From assembly GCA_038049695.1 (NCBI GenBank), contig CP142451.1:68092001-68156000 (forward strand): a stretch of 64,000 nucleotides of DNA, given 5' to 3'. This document shows, one piece after another, positions 1 through 11,082 of this stretch. Under the pieces are notes generated by a model. It saw only the letters and a list, made by a program, of their open reading frames with translations, made no database searches and was not told the DNA's origin. This DNA comes from Cinnamomum chago (lineage: Eukaryota; Streptophyta; Magnoliopsida; Laurales; Lauraceae). The stretch's first letter is position 1. The number at the start of each line of letters is the position of its first letter. A program made the translations under genes and the position numbers.

Positions 1-401
1 TGCTTATATGTTTTCCCTTGTCATCTGACCTGAATCATGCTCCTTTTAGTGGGCTAAGTTCACAAACAAAAGTATTTGGCAGAACTGTTTCTGGGGTTTG
101 TGAAAATCAGAAATCATACTATGGGACTTTATTTTCCTGGCATTTTTTCCTTAGTGCTGATAATGATTTTTTTGCTTGGGAACACTGGCTAGCTGTTATG
201 TCATAATATTATCATGGGAGCACTAGCCAGTGCTTGAACCCTGTACCTTGTCCATAGAAGAGGCCTTCTTATTAATATGAGCCTTCTTATTAATGCTAGA
301 GCCCTTTGCTCTGTTTTTCCTAGAGTTGAGGCTTTCTCTGACAAAGTACTGGAATGCACTTGTATGCTTCAAACCACCCTAAAACCTAAAACACCCATAC
401 T
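1..401. other. Left edge, no gene recognised
   Basis: AT-rich sequence with only short open frames and no recognisable motif. It lies just beyond the 3' tail of the LINE remnant and may be the older DNA that the LINE entered. I see nothing else in it. Confidence 0.3.
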
Positions 402-421
402 TCATCATCATCATCATCATC
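402..421. repeat. (TCA)n microsatellite, LINE 3' tail
   Basis: About six and a half TCA units (TGA/ATG on the LINE strand). They sit directly 3' of the LINE coding remnant, where RTE elements end in a short tandem repeat. On the plus strand they encode a meaningless histidine run. Confidence 0.7.
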
Positions 422-566
422 AAAGCCTTGTCCCAACTATGCTAAGGTCGGCTACATGAATTCTGTTTCTCTATTCCGATCTATCTTGCCCCAAATCCTC
501 AAATAAGTTACACTTCTTCATATCTATTTTTACTACCTTCATTTACGTTCTCTTTGGCCTACCCCT

Positions 567-1797
567 TCACCTTGGCCCAATCTTCATAGCCAAGTTTTTC
601 CTTATTGGCACTGTTGCTGGCCTACGTTGGACATGCCCAAACCATTTCAAACAAATTTCTCTAATTGTATCCCCTATTGTTGCTATCCGTAAATGCCCTC
701 GAAAGTGCTCATTTCTAATTTTACCCTTCCTAGTTTTACCACACATCCACATCAACATTCTCATCTCTGCTACATACATTTTGTGCATATGTTGCTTTTT
801 GATTGGCCAAAATTCTGCTTCATAGGTCATAGCTGGTCTAATCGCTGTCCTGTAAAATTTTTCCTTCAATATTATTGGCATTCATCGGTCACAAAGCACT
901 CCAGAAGTAAGTCTCCACTTCAACCATCCCACTTTTATCCTATATTTGACATCTTCATCAATCTCCCCATGCTTACTAATTATAGAGCCAAGGTAATGGA
1001 AAGAATCACTTTGTAGTATCTCATGGTCTTCAATTCTCATAGTAGTTTCAGCTCTTTCTATATACCCGCTGAAGTTACAATCCATATATTCCGTCTTTAT
1101 ATGACTTTTTTTAAAGCCTTTGGATTCTAAAGCCTTCCGCCTTCTCTCAAGTTTTGCATTCACATAATCTCTTGATCCATCTACCAACACTATATCCTCT
1201 GCAAATAACATACACCAAGGTACCTCTTCTTGAATATGAGCAGCTAACTTATCCATAATCAGTGCAAAGAGATAAGGGCTTAGGGCTAACCCCTGATATA
1301 AACCTATGGTCACTGGAAACTCCCCAATCTCTCCGCAAATAGTTCTCAAACTTGCGACTGCTTCTTCATACATGTCTTTAATAATTTCAATATAACCTCT
1401 TGGAACATTACTATTATTTAAAACCCAGCAAATTAAATTTCTAGGTACTTTGTCATAGGCTTTTTCTAGATTGATGAAGGCCATATGCAATTTTTTTTTT
1501 TTCGCTCGATATTTTTCCATTAATTGCCTAAGTGAGAAGATAACTTCCATTGTTGACCCTTCCTAGCATAAAACCAAATTGATTTTCAGATATCTTGGAC
1601 TTAAGTTTAAGTCTTTGCTCCATTATTCTCTCCCATAGCTTCATAGTATGACTCATTAGTTTAATCCCACGATAGTCGGTACAGTTTTGTGTCTCTCCCA
1701 CTAATCTGGTTTCCTTCATCAATGTTGCCAGCCTCCAAGGATGGTTATCCTTCGAACATACTGGCTGAGTATTATCAGCTACATCATCCTCCCTCAA
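567..1797 (-). pseudogene. LINE reverse transcriptase, broken
   Basis: This is a reverse transcriptase of the LINE (RVT_1) type that would prime cDNA synthesis at a nicked target. In order one sees the YRGIKLMSH block (about 1690-1620), EKAYDKVPR (near 1470-1440), the catalytic box (near 1200) and the C-terminal WFGHVQRRP block (near 630). There are two clear lesions. A frameshift near 1555-1565 follows the QFGFMLGR motif, and an in-frame stop at 882-884 is followed by continuing similarity. The catalytic box reads FAEDIVL instead of the usual FADDIVL, so the first of the two metal-binding aspartates is lost. The protein is therefore inactive by three independent changes. The family is clear; the exact clade is inferred. 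Confidence 0.85.
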
Positions 1798-3366
1798 TCA
1801 GCTTGTCATCTGAGTTGTCTCCCTTTCATGTACTCACTTCCTGTTATGTCATTTGTGATCTATATTAAAAAACTTAGTCGAGGGCAGAATCCTCCAGTGC
1901 AGTCTTCCTTTTCAGTGGGATGTCAATGGGCTTGATTGGCCTGTGTAAAATTAAAAAAATTGAGACCTGAAATGAACGCCGCCTGACCCAACCTTGCCTT
2001 GTCTGCCATTTTACATTTCAATTGGTTGGGCTAATGGATGCAAACTGGCTTGACCTGAACTGACATGCTAAGAATCAACGTGGCAATGGCTTCAAAGCCA
2101 ATTTCTTGAAGCATATCATTCAAGTGAAGTTACTAAGGTGATTCCTATATTTACGTAAGATCTTTTTTTACGTGGTTGGGTTTACTTGAGCCATTATGGA
2201 TTGTTTAAAAAAACTGTAGTTGAGCCATTGCTTGTGTTTCAACCTAATTTTGAAACCTGTTCAATAAATGAAGCCTTCAACAAAGAATTCTAACATTCTT
2301 GAAATGTATCTTAAAAAACTCCTAGAAATGTTTCAGTGCTTAAAACGTTGTGGGGGCAGTAGTGCCAGAAGAGCTTGCTTAATTCATTTGTCTGTTCAAG
2401 TATAATAGCTGAATTCGTGTCGTATGATGTTAATGTTTTCTTTGCTTTCCTTGACAGGTATGCTTTGCTGGGGAATAGTCTAAGTGTAGCAGTAGTGGCT
2501 CCCTTGCTGCGGTATCTATTTACTGAACCTTTATAATCAGCATCCTTCCTGCAGCAAAACCTGTAATCACTATTTGAGTACATAACCAATTCTTACTCAA
2601 ATTTACGGCACACATCACCCGTGACCCTAACATGGCGACTGTTATGGCTTGATTTGGTATGCATGAGGCTCAACCCCACTCATTTGGAAAGATAATGCTG
2701 CAGTGTTGTCGTATTTATAAAGATATGCTTAGTGCAACTAAACAAATGAGTACTAAAGTTTGAGGGGATTACATTTGAAGACGTTAACAGTTGTGTTGGC
2801 ATGTTTCTGCAACTATGTTCCTCTTGATTGTGTTGGAATTTAAGTGGGGGTGTTGCACAGTGGAAGGTGCTCGATATTGCAACCTTGAAAGCCATGTTAC
2901 TGATTTTTTTTTTTAGTCATTGGATTGTGATTTGCAGGGAATCATGATTAGATTCAACCTTCCAAGGGTGACATGGTGATCGAGACCATTGATTTTGTTA
3001 CCAATGAGAATTTCAATGTGTATTGGATATTAAAACCATGCATCTTTTTGGTTTTTTGAGGGGTACTCTTGTTTGCTTGTGCAAGATTGAAACCTGTTCT
3101 CGTCTCCTAGGCTTGCAATTTGGGTGCGGTACAACTTGAACCTGATTGAACCAAAGCTTACTAAATCCTGGTTGAGATTGGGTGGATCAGGAACCAGATC
3201 CCAAATTCAGTTCTATCCTTGTGATGAGTATATATGGAGGAGAAAAAGGCTTGTATAGAATCCTTGGTCATTTTTAGGGACGGCCAGGTTGTCCGGGCAT
3301 TTTTGGTTTACTTGTGCGGGCATGTTTGTCTACATGGTTCTTTCGTGAAAAAATGAAGAATAACAG
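1798..3366. other. Unassigned sequence between LINE and GGCC-rich block
   Basis: I see no convincing gene. The open frames are short, show no family motif and overlap on both strands. It could be old non-transposon DNA, an intron or a fully decayed element. Confidence 0.25.
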
Positions 3367-4560
3367 GTAGGGCTGTCAAAAGGTTGGGCCTGAGTCGGCC
3401 TTTACCCCACACTCACATATGCGGGTCGGACTTTGGTCGAGCGAAAGCCCTCGGTATCCCTACAATACCTTGGCCCTTACCCTACTCTTAAGGGCCAAGG
3501 CCCAAACAAATGATTTTTTTTTTAAAAAAATAACGAGACACCCTACTTGCCAAGTAGCACACACTTACTAGGTTTTATGCAAGGTAAGGTGTAGTTTTAG
3601 GTTTATCGGATGTATTTATTTTAATTTTTTATTTTTGGCTATTACATGGGAGGGAAGGGTAGACTAAAGAGAAGGGTAAACTATCCTAATCTCTCGGCCC
3701 AGGGGTCATCCTTGGGGTTGCTCCATGTGCCTGCTTGTGTTCTTTCGGGTATACTCGTGCAGGCTCCATCCGTGGTCTGCTAGTGAGTGCCAGCCAGGGT
3801 CAATCCCTGGCATTGTGGGTGGGATAAGAGGGAATTGTGCCAGGGTCTTATGTGATCCTTCATGTAAGGAATGTCGAGGGGTGGCTGTTTTGTATTTTGG
3901 ACGCAAAACAGATGTCTAGGTTGGTCCAGTGAGCATGATTTAGGCTCCAGCCACAATGGGTTCCCTGATCCAAATGGCTTTCAAATGTACACCCATGAGA
4001 CAATTGCAAGCCCTATAGCCTTAAGTATAACAAACGCAACAGGGAAAACGGACAGAAGGCTGGGCTGGATCAAGTCTTAGCCTGGCCCTCAATGTTGTGG
4101 GCTTTTTGAAATTGGGCCCTACTGTAACCTTGGGCTTTAGGACAAAAAGAATTGCGGGCCTGCTGGGCGAGGCCCCATTGTCAAAGGGATGAATTGACAG
4201 CATTAATGATCTGGGAGTAGCTAAGTTGAGCTAGCACTCTAGGGTAGGCTCAATTGCATTTGACAGTTCAAGTAATGCTTGAGGGGCCAAACTCAATTGG
4301 CTTGTCCTTAATTTAGCAAGCTAGAGCTCGATAATAAACAACAGCTGAGCTTGGGCTTGGGCTTAGGGTTGGGTTCAGCTTGTTTAATTAGCACCATTTT
4401 TTTTTATATATTTACTGGTGTTCATGGACTGGGTTTAGCCAGGATGAGGCATATCCAAGATTGACCTCACTTCATAAATATAGGCCCATGTCTGGGCCAT
4501 CTCGACATGGACCATAAATGTAAGGCCCAAGCCCGGCCGAGCTGAGCCTCAAACTTTCTT
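3367..4560. other. GGCC-rich block, possible decayed non-autonomous element
   Basis: The block starts with GGGCTGTCAAAAGG and is dense in GGCCC/GGGCC words (for example near 3460-3500, 4080-4160 and 4500-4540) and in repeated GCTTGGG steps near 4350. Such wording is common in non-autonomous DNA transposons of plants that begin with GGGCTGTCAA. I could not find matching inverted ends or a target duplication, so this is a suggestion only. Confidence 0.2.
3793..3811 (+). other. tRNA T-arm-like hairpin (possible SINE B box)
   Basis: GCCAGG and CCTGGC form a perfect 6-bp stem around the 7-nt loop GTCAATC, close to the T-arm/B-box of tRNA genes. No convincing A box at the right distance and no complete cloverleaf were seen, so it is not called a tRNA. 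A decayed tRNA-derived SINE is the best alternative to chance. Confidence 0.2.
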
Positions 4561-7029
4561 TGAGGATGCTTCATGAGCTTGCAGCGATGTTGAGCTCAGC
4601 TTCCTATCTTTTTCGGAATGTTTTCCTTTTCTTCGGAATTGTCTCGGAATCATGCTAAAATTTTACCAGGATTTTTAGCAAAATTTTGTCACTTTGATGA
4701 TTGATTTTTTTTTCTTTTCCATCATTTGCTGGTAGTTCCTCTAGAACGAACAAGGTCAAAGAGCCTGTTGCTGATGCGCCTCGTCGGTCTACCAGGTCTC
4801 CTAATGTGGCCGTACTGCAGGCCTAGGAGAAGGTCCAGTTTGTGGAGAGAAACTTGGAAGAATATGACTCCCTCAACCGTGATGAGATGAGACAGCGGTT
4901 GATCGCTCTTAAGGATGAGGAGTTCTACAGGATTATGGTAAGCAACTGTCCTTGGGTCATGGACGATCAGAGCATTGTGCCCAAGCCTACTTTTTTCTTT
5001 GGTGACGCAGTCCCTGACGACTTGACGTACCAAAGGAGATGTTTTCAGTTCTCTTACACGGCAGATGGTGAGGAGCGAACTGTTTTTACCCGGTCTACCT
5101 TTGATCGCATTATCTTGATCATGAGCCTTTCTACCACGTGTCCCAAGAGGGAAGATCCTCCGAGCTGGGTGAAGAGGACTAACGTGATCAAGGCCGGGGT
5201 TTTTGTTGGCGGCCCTTCCGATTATGCAGAGAAGTCGCCTGTCCGTATGGATATTTTGATGCCAGCCAGCGGTTACCAAGGTTTTGACTATCCATCGATC
5301 GATTTGAGATCGGTGAACCTTGGCATTTTTCAGGGTGACAGCAGTAATTGGGTGAAGCCTTTTCGACTCCATGGCCGTTTCAGCGCTGACTCAAGCTGGG
5401 AGTCATGGACTGATCACATCCTGTAGGTTGGTGGGGCCATTCTGAAGGAGGCCGAGATTTTTGATGCGGTTCGCGCTTTTCGGCAAACCGTGGTTTTCTC
5501 CGATGAAGCCTTCATAGCCATGTTGGAGTCATTCCTTCCACAAACCAACACTTTCATTGTCACGAATGGTGAGATTGGTTTTTCTTTGAAGGAAATGAAC
5601 GCCATCACCGGGCTGCCTGTAATCGGCAAACTTTATAAGGAGTTTATGCCTATTGACAGCGTCCTTGAGGAGCAGTCTGAGGAGTTCAGACTTTTATACT
5701 TTCAGCTCGTCGCCTTCTATGATTTTTTGAAAGAGAAGGAGGGCTCAAAAGTAAGGTCCAGCAGTTGAAGGAGTTTTGGCTCCTTGTTCCCCAACTTCTT
5801 TGACAACAGAGAGTCTTCTGATAGCACGACCCGGGAGGTCAGAGCTAAGACTCCAAGTTTGAAGAAGACTTCCTTCACACGAGGAGTCTTGAAGGACTTC
5901 TTCATGAACACAGATGCCATTTATTCGGACATTGTGCTGCGGAGGGATCTCGCTGTTTTCAGCCCATATTTTCTATTCGTGGTATGTGTACCACTATCCC
6001 GACTTCCATCGATTAGGAGTTGCGCAGGATGATGACCTTTTCATGATTCAGTTGGCTAGAGGGACAGCCGTTTTCGAATCACTTTTGTCTGCCCGTTTGA
6101 GGATCCGACGGTTCAGAGACGTCGAGATTGAGCAATCTTTAGTGAAGCTCTCTACAGGTTTGCGGAAGAAGGCTTTTGATTTTGGTGTTTCCCGTGATTC
6201 CACCAGGGCAGGGTCGGGAAGACACTATTCTTTGACCAACGAGAAAAGAGGTGGCTCTTTAACATACGTGTTGGTACGATGGTGTACCGGAGACATCTTT
6301 TTGTTGATATCCAGTCGTATGTGCCCTCGCGTTTCGCGCTGTAGTTGGGCTTTTCTCAAGGCATTGTTGGGGCGACCATGGTGAAGCGTTTTGGAGGTTT
6401 GTAGCATGGGAGGAATGCTTGGGCTTTTAACAGTGCGGAGGACACTACCGCCATGATTTCCTGTCCTGAGTTGCCCACTTTCCGGACTGTTGGATTCATG
6501 AAATGGTTCGTAGAGAGCCTTTTGGTGTACCGGGGGCTTTCCAAGAAGGAGCTTGATGTGAAGCAATCTTCTGGGAAGGGTCTTGGTAGATCAGATGGAG
6601 TCTGTTGAGAGGAAGTTCTGGCATTCCTTGCTGGTGAGAAGCACAAGATAGGCATTTTCGGTGAACAGGACATCATCAGATCAGAAGCTGCACAAGAGAT
6701 ACCTGGTGAGGTCTTGAGACAGCTAGAAGAGGAGGCCGAGATCGATGCTTGGATGCAAGCAGAACGAACGAAGGCTTCCTTGGAGTCCACTGGGAGGAGC
6801 AGACCATCTGGCGAAGAGTCAAGCGAAGGTCCTGACTTTGATGATGGGATGGGTACTTCGAGTAAACCGGCCCATAGAAGCAAGAGGAAGAGAGGGTAGC
6901 GCCGTAATAAGAGACAACACGATGACTCTCCTAATTCAGAAGTCCCTCCCCCCACTGCTAAAGAGATATCAGGGGACGCTGATGAGCCTCCGGAAAAGAG
7001 GAGCCGAGAGGAAGAGACCGTTAATGAAT

Positions 7030-7109
7030 GTATGATTCCTCCTCTTTCTCTTTCCGTTTCTTTCATTGAGATTTTTTTGTTTTTGATTTTCTTTCTCTCC
7101 CCTTTTTAG
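7030..7109 (+). other. Intron in the antisense gene
   Basis: GT donor at 7030 (GAAT|GTATGA), a long T-rich tract, and AG acceptor at 7108-7109. Removing these 80 bases joins GTTAATGAA to GGAGATGATG and leaves the frame open from about 6900 to 7380, which is strong support. It is very AT/T-rich compared with its exons. Confidence 0.7.
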
Positions 7110-7226
7110 TGGGAGATGATGATTTGGTGATGCCTGAGGTTCCGACTGATGAAGCAGTGACGGATCTGATTGCGGCATCTGAAGAAGAACCGAGGGACTC
7201 TGGAGTGATTCCAGAATCTTCACCTG

Positions 7227-7293
7227 GTACGACTTCTTCGTGTTTTTTTTTATGTACTGTCATTTGCTAACTTGTTGCTTGTTTTCTTGTCAG
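7227..7293 (+). other. Intron in the antisense gene
   Basis: GT donor at 7227 (CACCTG|GTACGA), a T-rich tract, and acceptor TTGTCAG ending at 7293. Removal of 67 bases keeps the acidic reading frame open on both sides (ending ESSP, resuming ADLPQDSDD). A third candidate intron, about 7392-7475, has plausible GT and AG ends but the flanking frame is already broken. Confidence 0.7.
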
Positions 7294-8605
7294 CTGACTT
7301 GCCACAGGATTCTGACGATTTCGAGCCATCCATGGATGAGGCTTTTGACGACGCTTCGGATGAACTCAAGGAGGCGGAATAGTCGAAGAAGGTATTTGTA
7401 GCAATAACCCTGATGATAATGATTTTTTCAACAGGATCATTTTCATACCTTTTTTTCTTTTGTTTCACTGGCAAGTTGTGAAGTAATAGGAGAAGTCCCT
7501 CCGTCTTTCTCAGTGGCAGAGCAGGGGATGCCTACAGTTGAACCAGAAGTAGGGACTTCTTCTTCCAGTTTCAATACGACAGAGATGGAATCTTCTGAAC
7601 AGATTCTTTCGGCAGTGTCTCCGATCAGAAAGAGTTTGATAATCACTCCTCCAACAGGGCATAACACGAGCCGTCGACCAATGGAGAGGGGCGAGCCTTC
7701 ATCCGGGTCATCTCTTGAGTATGCGAAGAAAGTGTTGAAGAGCGTTTTGAGCTTATGAGTCGAAACTCTTTCTTCTGGCCATTTGGAAGCCGGTTTTGGC
7801 ATGATTAAGCATGTACATGACATCCTTGCTGATAGCGAAGAGGTCGGTCTGGACATTGCAGGTGCGAAGGCTTTCATTGATGAAGTCATAGCTCTAGACA
7901 ACAAGTGGAATGAGACTAAGAACTTCCCAAGTGGTAACTTCTTCAATGAGATGTTTTTGAAGCCTTGTGGCGAGGTCAAGTCTGAGCTGAACGAGATCTC
8001 GCGGACTCGGAAGCAATTCGTTCGGGAGAGGAACGTCACCGATTTAGCTATCATTGAGCTAACAGAAGATCTGCACTGTGTTGATAAGGAGGTCGTTGAG
8101 ACCAGGCAGTTTCTTGAGCTATTGGAGGAACAAGCTGTTGCAAAATGGACCGCCATCGTGGAAGCTCGTGCTAAAAAAGAGACTCTGATTCGCCAAGTCG
8201 AGGAGGCTTAGAGCAATCTCCGGAGGAAGACTCAAGAGTACGAGCAATGACAGATTCTTTGGGAAGAGCTTCCTCGTGCTGCAGATGGGTCGCAGCGTTC
8301 TGCCGCATTTTATGGAAATATTTTGAAGAAGCGTGGCCTGGAAGCTTTAGAGGCTAAGGCCAAGAGTCTACTTGAGGAGTTGGATCTTTGGTTGAATACC
8401 ATGTTAGACTGAGCTCTTGATTTTTGTAACAAACTCTTTTTCTTCTCTTTTCTTTTTGGTACCTCCATGTAAAAACATTTTTGGTACTCTATATACTTTT
8501 TACTCAAATTCTTTTTGACAAAAATAAGCAAAAGTAGGATGTTTGTTTGGAAATTTGATCAAAAGGTTATCATTTTGTGAAAATCTTTTGTCAAAGGTTG
8601 TTTTG

Positions 8606-9300
8606 GGCATGAAAGCCAGATTTTGTGGCGAAAGTCCAGTTTCTTGATAGCATGAAAGTTGGATTTTAAGATGGCATGGGAGTCGAAGTTTGTGGCATGA
8701 AAGCCGAAGTTTGTTTTTTTGAGATGGCATGAAAGCCGAGTTTTTTTTTAGATGGCATGAGAGCTGAATTTTATGGCGTAAGAGCCAATTTTTTTTTGTG
8801 GCATGGAAGCCACGGGGGTTTTTTTTTTTTTTTTTTTTTTTTTTTGAGATGGCATGAAAGCTGAATTTTGGATTGGCATGAGAGCCGATTTTTGAATTGG
8901 CATGAGAGCCAGGTTTGTCTTTGGCATGGAAGCCGAAATCTTGGGATGGCATGAGAGCCGATTTTTTTTGAAGTGGCATGAAAGCCGATTTTGGGTTGGT
9001 ATGAGAGCTAGGTTTTGTGGCATAGGAGCCGATTTTGTTTGTTGGCGTGAAAGCCGAAATTTTGGGGTGGCATGAGAGCCGATTTTTATATTTTTGGCAT
9101 GAAATCCAGAATTCTTTTTTGAAAACCGAGTTTTGTTTTGTTGGCATGAAAGCCAAATTTTAGATTTTTTTACATAAAAGCCGAAATTTTGTTTTTGGCG
9201 TAGAAGCCAGATTTTGTTTTTGGCGTAGAAGCCGATTTTGGTTTTTGGTATAGAAGCCAATTTTGGTTTTTGGTGTAGAAGCCGATTTTTGGTTTTCAAG
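8606..9300. repeat. Degenerate short tandem array (GGCATGAAAGCCGATTTT type) in T
   Basis: About thirty units whose core is GGC(A/G)T(G/A)(A/G)(A/G)AGCC, separated by T-rich linkers of varying length, including a T tract of over 20 bases near 8819-8845. The region lies between the 3' end of pol and the end of the antisense gene. This is the place where Tat/Ogre elements carry their hypervariable tandem repeats. The array is also present in T2 (58678-59481). Confidence 0.85.
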
Positions 9301-9303
9301 ATG

Positions 9304-9768
9304 TAAGTATTGACTAAAAGTTGTCTCTCTGCTGAATGGTATTGCAAATATCAATGGAATGTCGCTTCCTTGCTCATACGGTTTGCGAGTATCGATGGAA
9401 TGTCGCCTCCTCGCGAATTGGGATGCAAGTATCGACTGGATGTCGCTTCCTTGCGAATTGGGGTGCAAGTATCGACTGGATGTTGCTTCCTTGCTTTTTC
9501 AAAAATTTTGGTTTTGTGGGTATCGACTGAATGTCGCTTCCCCACGATTTTTGAAATTTGAGGTCTTTTTTTTTTACCTCGATTTTTGTTTGATTTTTTG
9601 GGTTTGTGGATATCAACTGGAATGTTGCGTCTTCACGATTTTTGAAATTTTACAAGTATCGACAAAGTGGCGCTTCCTTGCGATTTTGAAATTTTGGAAG
9701 TATCGAATGGGGTTCGCATCCTTCCGATTTTTGGGTTTTGTGAGTATCGACTGAGTGTCACTTCCTAT
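9304..9768. repeat. Second tandem array (AAGTATCGACTGGATGTCGC type) in T
   Basis: About ten units of roughly 40-60 bases, each built on GTATCGACTG-ATGTCGCTTCC-TTGCGA with a variable T-rich filler. The array directly abuts the GGCATGAAAGCC array but has an unrelated unit. A matching array is at 59498-59880 in T2. Confidence 0.8.
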
Positions 9769-10137
9769 TTTTTTTTTAAAAGAACCATTTTTGTTTAAAG
9801 ACACGAGGGTCATGAATTTTGACTCAAAACCATTTTTGGTTGTAAGAGTCGGGATGGACTAGGGTGGAAATTCCTGAGTCCTGATTTTGTTTCAAACCAT
9901 GAATTTTGGGTTCAAAGATCGAAGATTAGGTCAAGTCCGGGAAGAGGCTCCTAAACTTGGGTTTTTGGATTTTTTTTGAACAATGAAACTATGAAAGTAA
10001 GTATTGTTTTGAGAGTTTTTTTTTTTAGAAATCTCAACATAAAGATGAAAATTCCAAAAGGAGTGGGTTTGACGGGCAAGTACTTGGAAATAGGCTTTGA
10101 CCGTGCAGGCATTGCTCTGACCCGGTGGCGTAAGTCT
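9769..10137. other. Spacer between tandem array and pol end
   Basis: Non-coding sequence of T, also found in T2 (59881-60248) with only modest divergence. It holds T-rich runs and a few G-rich words. I see no gene. Confidence 0.5.
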
Positions 10138-11082
10138 TCAAGGGTAGTGTCGATTCAAGAACTTGCCGTTGATGGGCAGCATACATCTGTCGCCCTCCAT
10201 GTTTAGAAGAGCGTATGCGCCGTTGGAGAAGACTTTGTCAATGACGAAGGGTCCCTCCCATTTTGGTTCGAGCTTTCCTTTGGATTTGTGGGCGAAAACC
10301 ATTAGCCGTTTTACTGCAAGAACCAAGTCACCCTTTTCATAGGTGCGTTGCCTGACCTTCTTGTCGAAAGATCCTGCCATGCGTGCTTGGTACAACTCAA
10401 TGCTTTGTAGAGCTTCGAGCCATCTTTCATCGAGATTGTCCAGTTCTTGGAGTCTCAATTTGACATTGCTTTCTTGCATCATGTCATTTTGCAAAGATAC
10501 CCTTAAGGAAGGAATTTGTACTTCCAAAGGGACAACAGCTTCGCATCCATAGACCAAAGAGAATGGTGTGCTATGGGTTGGTCCTCGAACGGTGGTTCGA
10601 TAAGCCCACAAGGCTTCAGGTAGTTTGTCACCCCAGTTTCTTTTGTGGCTAGAAACCATTTTCTTGAGAATTTTGCAGAGTGTCTTGTTGAAGGCTTCTG
10701 CTAGTTCGTTCACCGCTGGATTGTATGGAGTCGAAGGACAACTTTGGATTTTGTATTTTTCGCAGAACCTGTAGAATCTGTGATCCCGGAATTATGGTCC
10801 GTTATCATGGATGAATCTTTTAGGTATGCCGAAGTGACAAATAATGTTGGTGCGTAAGAATTGAAGGACTGATGAGGTCTTCATTTTGCTGAGCGCAAAT
10901 GCTTCTGACCACTTGGAAAAATAATCCGTAGCGGAGAAGATGAAATGATGACCCTTGCTTGATGAGGGAGAGATAGGACCTATGATGTCCATACCCCAGG
11001 CTTCAAAAGGCCATGAGATCGCTGTGGGATGTAGCCATTCTGGAGGCATCTGGACATAATCTCCATGAACTTGGCATTGTTA
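10138..11082 (-). pseudogene. Element T integrase catalytic core and C-terminus
   Basis: Ty3/gypsy integrase, which would join the cDNA ends to target DNA. Visible are the first catalytic Asp in WGMDIIGP (near 10990), the second in HDNGP (near 10800), and the Glu in NELAEAFNKTL (near 10710-10680). They are followed by LPEALWAYRTT and the C-terminal KWEGPFVIDKV block, ending at the stop at 10138. There is no chromodomain, as expected for Tat. Two in-frame stops break it, one right after the zinc-finger CKRC (11080-11082) and one after DNGP (10792-10794). Both read as CAA changed to TAA against the family consensus. Confidence 0.9.

Larger units (their letters stand above)
402..1797 (-). mobile_element. 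RTE-type non-LTR retrotransposon (LINE), 5'-truncated remnant
   Basis: Read on the minus strand, this holds the second half of a LINE reverse transcriptase followed by a short 3' untranslated part ending in a trinucleotide run (402-421). A simple trinucleotide tail, the wording of the RT core (YRGIKLMSHTMKLWER, then EKAYDKVPR) and the downstream WFGHVQRR motif fit the RTE group of plant LINEs. The 5' part with the endonuclease is missing; recognisable similarity begins near 1690-1797. No target site duplication was identified, so the outer limits are approximate. It is an old, dead copy. Confidence 0.75.
4736..8412 (+). pseudogene. Antisense extra gene of element T: plant-mobile-domain-like N-part, acidic middle, coiled-coil C-part
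   Basis: It runs opposite to pol and ends head-to-head with it. An exon opens at 4736 after a pyrimidine-rich stretch ending in TAG; upstream exons were not found. The N-part (4842-5768) has a block reading TFIVTNGEIGFSL then ITGLPVIGK, which resembles the plant mobile domain (aminotransferase-like family) where GE and GLP-V-G are conserved. The middle (6600-7390) is acidic and Ser/Pro-rich, with a basic KRKRG cluster like a nuclear localisation signal. The C-part (7783-8412) is a coiled coil rich in Glu, Lys and Leu. It contains at least two clean introns. Lesions are a stop near 4827, a stop at 5424-5426, frameshifts near 5750 and 5980, and stops near 6897, 7381 and 8209. Its role is unknown; nucleic-acid binding or a captured host gene are both possible. 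Confidence 0.6.

Noticed and set aside
277..459. Open frame with a histidine run
   Set aside because: It is the plus-strand reading of the (TCA)n tail of the LINE; no coding support.
3793..3811. tRNA gene
   Set aside because: Only a T-arm-like hairpin is present; no acceptor stem, anticodon arm or D arm.
4722..5372. Minus-strand frame of 216 codons
   Set aside because: It is a shadow of the plus-strand mobile-domain-like exon; no recognisable motif.
8500..9347. Long open frames of 200 codons as protein genes
   Set aside because: They are the stop-free reading of a tandem array, with low-complexity composition and no family match; reported only as an observation.
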